Shown here one piece after another: positions 41,101-48,100 of a stretch of 64,000 bases of DNA. The notes beneath the pieces are model-generated. The model searched no databases. It was not told the origin of the DNA and was given only the letters and a program-made list of their open reading frames with translations. This stretch comes from Rhinopithecus roxellana (taxonomy: Eukaryota; Chordata; Mammalia; Primates; Cercopithecidae): contig NC_044558.1 of NCBI RefSeq assembly GCF_007565055.1, forward strand, positions 83,025,444-83,089,443, in the 5' to 3' direction. The position numbers were made by a program, and so were the translations under genes. Each line of letters starts with the position of its first letter. Within the stretch, counting starts at the first letter, position 1.

Positions 41101-42136
41101 TGCAATTGAAGTGATCTACAAATACTGTCAAGCAATATCACTGATTGGTCAGCTACAATAATAAACCCATCACTTAAACTGCATGCCTGTATCTTTGGAT
41201 TTAATGAGGCCTGTGGGAGAGAAAAGCATGATGAAAATTCAAACATTTTTATACGAGTTTAACAATACTTATCAATAGTATCATCAAATTCCCCAATACC
41301 CCACTTTAAAACTTGATAGGCTTTTTTTCTTTGCCCCTTGATCTACTTAATCATCGAGTTTTTCTTTGTATGGTGTATCTTGAATCCATCCAGGATCCTA
41401 AGTAGAAAAACAGTTCAGGATGGGCAGGAAGGGCAAGGGATTCTCACGTTCAAATCCTTATTTCCTCAGGATTGACTTTATGATGCAGGAGCCAGGCATT
41501 AACATAATGAATTAATCAAGATTGGCATGAAGTCTTGGTGTCGTGGATATGCTAGGCAGGGGAATGGTGGTGAACTGTGAACTGGAGGGTCCACACCCCC
41601 ACAGACACGAAAGAATAGAATCTGCTTCACACCAGCCAGTGGGAAGCCTGGTGGGGATGCAGCACTGGCATGGCCATACCTCCCCATTCATCAACAGAAG
41701 CTGGCTCTTTATGTGACATGTTCTGATTTTTAAATATTGGCAGCTAAGTCAACATTTTTAAAAACACTAGACAAGCCAAATCAGAGCTTCCCACACATAG
41801 CTGTCTTGAAGCACTTGGACAGATTAGTGGTTGAGGAAGCTCAGTCCCTTACTAGCTGAGTGATCTTAGGCAAATGCGTCAACTAACTCTCTGTAAAAGA
41901 GTAATAATAATAATAATACCAACAAGGTTCACCTGAATAAAGATGAAACGAATTCATGTAAAGGGCTTATAAGAGAACCTTGCACATAGTATATGCTCAG
42001 TAAATGTTAACTAGTCCTATTCTTCCCTGACAAAATGCAGCTATTCACCTCATTTTATGACTATTCCAAAAGTCATCTTCTCCAGGTGTAATCCTTGAAA
42101 ATTCCCCAACATTCTGACCCCTCTTCTACCTTATTT

Positions 42137-42172
<36 letters not shown>

Positions 42173-45100
42173 AGACGGAGTCTCGCTCTGTTGCCCGGGC
42201 TGGAGTGCAGTGGCCGGTTCTCAGCTCACTGCAAGCTCTGCCTCCCGGGTTTATGCCATTCTCCTGCCTCAGCCTCCGAGTAGCTGGGACTACAGGCGCC
42301 CACCACCTCGCCCGGCTAGTTTTTTTGTGTGTTTTTTAGTAGAGACGGGGTTTCACCGTGTTAGCCAGGATGGTCTCGATCTCCTGACCTCGTGATCCGC
42401 CCGTCTCGGCCTCCCAAAGTGCTGGGATTACAGGCTTGAGCCACCGCGCCCGGCCCTTATTTTCTTCTTTATTTTGAGACAGGGTCTCCCTCTGTTGCTC
42501 GGCCTGGAATGCAGTGATGCCATCATAACTCATTGCAACCTTAAACGCCTGGGCTCATGGGATCTTCATGCCTCCTCCACCCAAACAGCTGGGACTACAC
42601 ATGCACACCACCACACCTGGCTAATTCATTTATTTATTGTTTTAGAGATGGGGTTTTCACCATGTAGGCAAGGCTGGTCTAGAACTCCTGGACTCAAATG
42701 ATCCTTCCACTTCAACCACCCAAAGTATCGGGAATACAAGTGTGAGGCACTGCGCCCGGCCTCCTTCTTATCTTTTTACTTGCTTCTTCAACTAGTAAAA
42801 GGTTACACGAAGGCACTGCCAACAAGGAATGGCACTAAAATTAGCCAGGCGTGGTGGAGGTCACATGTAATCCGAGCTACTGAGGAGGGTAAGGCACGAG
42901 AATCACTTGAACCTGAGAGACAGAAGTTGCAGTGAGCCGAGATAACACCACTGCACTCCAGTCTGGGAAACAGAGCAAGACTCCACCTCAAAAAAAAAAA
43001 GAACAGCACTATATCTTCTAGGGATCTATCCACACGGTTCTCTCTGCCTAAACTGTTCTCCTTCTTAAGGCCCAAAGCTAGTGTAGTTTATTTTTAATTT
43101 TTATTTTTTTTTAGAGATGTTGTCTCCCTATGTTGCCCAGGCTGGCCTCGAACTCCTGGGCTCAAGCCATTCTCCTACCTCAGCCTCTGAGTAGCTGGGA
43201 CTATAGGACATGCCACCACACTGGGCTTACACATAGTTTCTTAAGGAAATGCTCCTTAAACTGCTCAACCCAAAATGAGCTCTCCATCGATTGAATTCCT
43301 ACTCATTTAGTGTCTATACTGTTCATTTGGCATTTAGCATATACTGACTTGCACAGCTAAATATCTTTTATTGTTTGGGTCCTGTGTGCCTAACTTTAAG
43401 GTAAGATCCTAAAAGGAATGAATAAGATGCCATCTTATGTCCAAGTGCCTAATACTGGGCTCAGAACATAGCAGATGTTCAAAACATGTTGATAAGTATA
43501 TGCCCTGTGTTAATAATAGATAGAATTTTAGTTCCTAACAGAATCCAAGATTCTATACACAAACACTACTATTTTTCAACAGCAACTTTGAGGTCAAGAA
43601 AGGCCTGAGCCACTTCCATGTTTTAAGGCTCCTGATAATATTAAAAAATAAAGCCCGGGCACGGCGATTCACGCCTGTAATCCCAGAATTTTGGGAGGCC
43701 GAGGTGGGTGGATCACAAGGTCAAGAGATCGAGACCATTCTGCCCAACATGGTGAAGCCTCATCTCTACTAAAAATACAAAAATTAGCTGGGCATGGTGG
43801 CTCGTGCCTGTATTCCCAGCTACTCAGGAGGCTGAGGCAGAAGAATCACTTGAACCCGGGAGGCGGAGGCTGCAATGAGCTGAGATCACGCCACTTGTAC
43901 TCCAGTCTGGCGACAGAGCAAGACTCCGTCTCAAAAAGGAAAAAAAAAAAAAAAATTAGGCAGGCGTAGTGGAAGGCACCTATAATCCCAGCTACTCCAG
44001 AAGCTGAGGCAGGAGAATCACTTGAACCCAAGAGTGGGAGGTTGTAATGAGTCAACATCACGTCACTGTACTCCAGCCTGGGCTACAGAGTGAGAACCTC
44101 TCTTAAAAAAAAAACAAAAAAAATACAAATGGCCAGGCGCAGTGGCTCACGCCTGTAATCCCAGCACTTTGGGAGGCTGAGGCGGGTGGATCACAAGGTC
44201 AGGAGATCGAGACCATCCTGGCTAACATGGTGAAACCCCGTCTCTACAAAAAATACAAAAATTAGCCAGGCACGGTGGTAGGCACCTGTAGTCCCAGTTA
44301 CTCGGGAGGCTGAGGCAGGAGAATGGCGTGAACCCGGGAGGCAGAGCTTGCAGTGAGCCGAGATTGCACCACCACACTCCAACCTGGGCAACAGAGCAAG
44401 ACTCCATCTCAAACAAACAAACAAAAATACTAAAAAATAGACGTCATTTCCTCATTATAGAAACTGCGCTTTCAGATGTCTTGAAGGATTCAAAAAATTT
44501 TTAAAAATTATGCTGTACTTTACATTTTTGCCTCTAATAATTTAATGCCAAAAAATACAATGAGATTTATTTGTACTACTCATAATTAATGTTTATCCTA
44601 TATTAGTTATCTTATTGTTGGACTATGCTGCATTTAATACGATTCATGGTACATTAAAAGCAGTAAAACCCAGGAGCAATGGCTCATGCCTTTATCCCAG
44701 CGCTTTCGGAGGCCAAGGCAGGCGGATCACTTGAGGCCAGGAGTTCAAGACTAGCCTGGGCAACCCCATCTCCACTAAAAATACAAAAATTTTTTGTAGC
44801 ATGGTGGCACGTGTAATCCCAGCTACTTGGGAAATTGAGACAGGAGAATTTTTTGAACCCAGGAGGCAGAGGTTGCATGAGCCGAGCCCAGATCACACCG
44901 CTGTACTCCAGCCTAGGCAACAGTGTGATTCTGTCTCAAAAAAAAAAAAAAAAAAAGCAGCAGTTCAACAGACACCAGCTTAAAGCAGCATAAAGAATGA
45001 TTTCTTTTTTAAATCCCATCAGCCAGTTTAAAAAAAAAAAAGTCAAAAGCATAAATTTAATTCCATTTAGGAATAACATCCCCAGTGGATGCCCTGTCTT

Positions 45101-48100
45101 TTGCTCTAGGTTTTTTTCTTATTAAGAGAATTATCTGTCAGAATCCATTTGAGTAAAAATTAAAAATTTTTTAATTAAAAAAAGAATTAAATACCAGCCT
45201 CCCAAGTAGCTGGGACTACATGTGCGTGCCACCACACCCACCTAATAGTACCTTCTATGCAAGGCAAAGAATAAGGTTTCAGGCATGGAGCAAGAATGGT
45301 GCAATTACTGACAGAAGAAAGTTAAAATGTAGAAAGAAATGCATGGACAAACCTCATACTCAGCAGGGTGCTTGACTCTGGTAGGGAACAGGAGGAACAT
45401 AGATTCAGGGATAGACCCTCAGAGCCTTTAACTCTATTGGTAACATTTTATTTCCTACATTAGTGGTAGATATTCTTTGTATGCCGGGCGCGGTGGCTCA
45501 CACCTGTAATCCCAGCACTTTGGGAGGCTGAGGTGGGTGGATTGCTTGAGGCCAGGAGTTCAAGACCAGCCTGGCCAACATGGTGAAACCCCATCTCTAC
45601 AAAAATACAAAAAATTAGCTGAGCATGGTGGCACACATCTGTAATCTCAGCTACTCGGGAGGCTGAGGCACGAGAATCACTTGAATCTTGGGAGGCAGAG
45701 ATCGCAGTGAGCCGTGATCACACCACTGCACTCCAGCCTGGGTGACAGAGCAAGACTCTGTCTCAAAAAAAAAAAAAAATACTCTTTGTATCAACTTACA
45801 CATATGTAGTATGCATGAAATATTAAGAGGAACTAAGAATCCTTCAGTCGTGAAAATACTGATCCTGACATGATGCAGAGGGTATTCAGATGTGAATTTC
45901 TAGCAATCTAAGATTGAATCTTGATTCCCTGAGGAAGTGCTACATTCATTCACAAAATATTCACTGTGGGCCCCTAGGCCTACTAAGCACTCAGTAAAAA
46001 TTCTGTGAATGAAACAGTCAGTGTAATAATCACTACCTTTTCAGAAGAGATCTTCACTAGCATATCTACTTGATATAAAGCAGTTCCATGTTCTTTTCTT
46101 GAACCGACACTCAGGTACCCACTTCCGGTATCATCATTTGTTAGCAGCTCAATATCATTCCACATGTTTCTGAGACTGTCTTCCTGAGTCAGTAATCACT
46201 GTCTTTCCTGTAACAACATAAAATTAGACACCTTGTTATCTTGTTGCATAGAACCCGGTTCCTTGGGAAATGAGAAAGCTTACTTACAAAACAAAAACAA
46301 AAGTCTAACAGTAACATATACAGACATCTTTGTCTTCTTGTTATTGCTGTGGCCACTAAACACTTTGGGCCAATAACATAAATGGAACTAGAGCTATCAT
46401 GGTTACCAGAGAACATATTGGTTTATGCACACAGACCAACAATTCTGATCTTACCAATGTATCCTAGAGCTTCCACTACTTTTGTGTGTCTAGTTTGGAA
46501 TTATACCAAGTTTTCATTAGAAATAAACCTTTAATCAGTATAGCAGCAAACAGTGTAGGTTTAATTGCCAGATTGTCTGGGATATCATAGGATGATAAGA
46601 TTCCAGATGAAGTTCAGAAAAAGTCCATTAATGCTATCATAGTATTATTATACAATAAATAAAAATGATTAGGGAAAGAGAAAAAAATGAATTAGGTTTC
46701 TGGACCAAAGACTAAGCTTGAGGCCGGGCGCGGTGGCTCAAGCCTGTAATCCCAGCACTTTGGGAGGCCGAGACGGGCGGATTACAAGGTCAGGAGATCG
46801 AGACCATCCTGGCTAACACGGTGAAACCCTGTCTCTACTAAAAATACAAAAAAATTAGCTGGGCGTGGCGGCAAGCGCTTGTAGTCCCAGCTGCTTGGGA
46901 GGCTGAGGCAGGAGAATGGCGTGAACCCGGGAGGCGGAGCTTGCGGTGAGCCGGGATCGCGCCACTGCACTCCAGCCTCAGCGACTGAGCGAGACTCTGT
47001 CTCAAAAAAAAAAAAAAAAAAAAGACTAAGCTTGAAATCTTATGAGGTTTAACCATCTCAAAAAGTAAAGGTTTACATAAACTACATTACCTGGAGTCTG
47101 GGTGGGAAAGGAACACTAAGGAGAAAAACAATCCTTGGATCAAGACTGGTAGGGAATGATAATCCTGGTAGGGAATGATAATCAAATCATTACAATTGGT
47201 TTCATAAGTGCTACTAGAAGTATGTTTTAGTATCTATAAAAGGTATAGCACAAGGAAGAAACGATTTCTGACTTGATGCTCTCTCACAATGACTAGGCAG
47301 CTGTCTATGGGTGATCACTTAACCTTTCTGTTCCTCAATTCCCTAATTTATAAAATAAGAATATACAGGCTGGGCATGGTGGCTCATGCCTCATGCCTGC
47401 AATCCCAGAACTTTGGGAGGTTTAGGTGGGTGGATCACCTGAGGTCAGGAGTTTGAGACCAGCCTGGCCAACATGACGAAACCCCCTCTCTACTAAAAAT
47501 GCAAAAAAATAGCTGGGCGTAGTGGTGTGTGCCTGTAATCCCAGCTACTCAGGAGGCTGAGGCTGGAGAATTGCTTGAACCCGGGAGGCGGAGGTTGCAG
47601 TAAATTGAGATTGTACCACTGCACTCCAGCTTGGGCAACAAGAGTGAAACTCCATCAAGGAAAAAATATATACATATAGTTGGCCCTCCATATCCATGTG
47701 TTCCACATCCCTAGATTCCACCTACAGGCATAGTGCATTTACATTGTTGGGTAAGATAAGTAGTCTAGAGATGATTTAAATTATACAGGCAGATGTTCCC
47801 AGGCCACATGCAAATACTATGCCATTTTATGACAAGGACTTGAGCATCCCTGGGTTTTGGTATCTGTGGGAGGTACTGGAACCAATCTCCTGTGGATACC
47901 AATACCAAGGGACTAACGTAGTTGTACCCACCTGAAGGAGTTTTCTATTTTTTACTTCTGGTTTTTTGAGAGACGAAGGTCTCACTATTTTGCCCTGGCT
48001 GGCCTTGATCTCCTGGGCTCAAGCAATCTTTCTGCTTCAGACTCCCAATGTTGTGAGTTTTAAATGTTCATAGAACAATGCTTGGTTGATGGCAAACATT

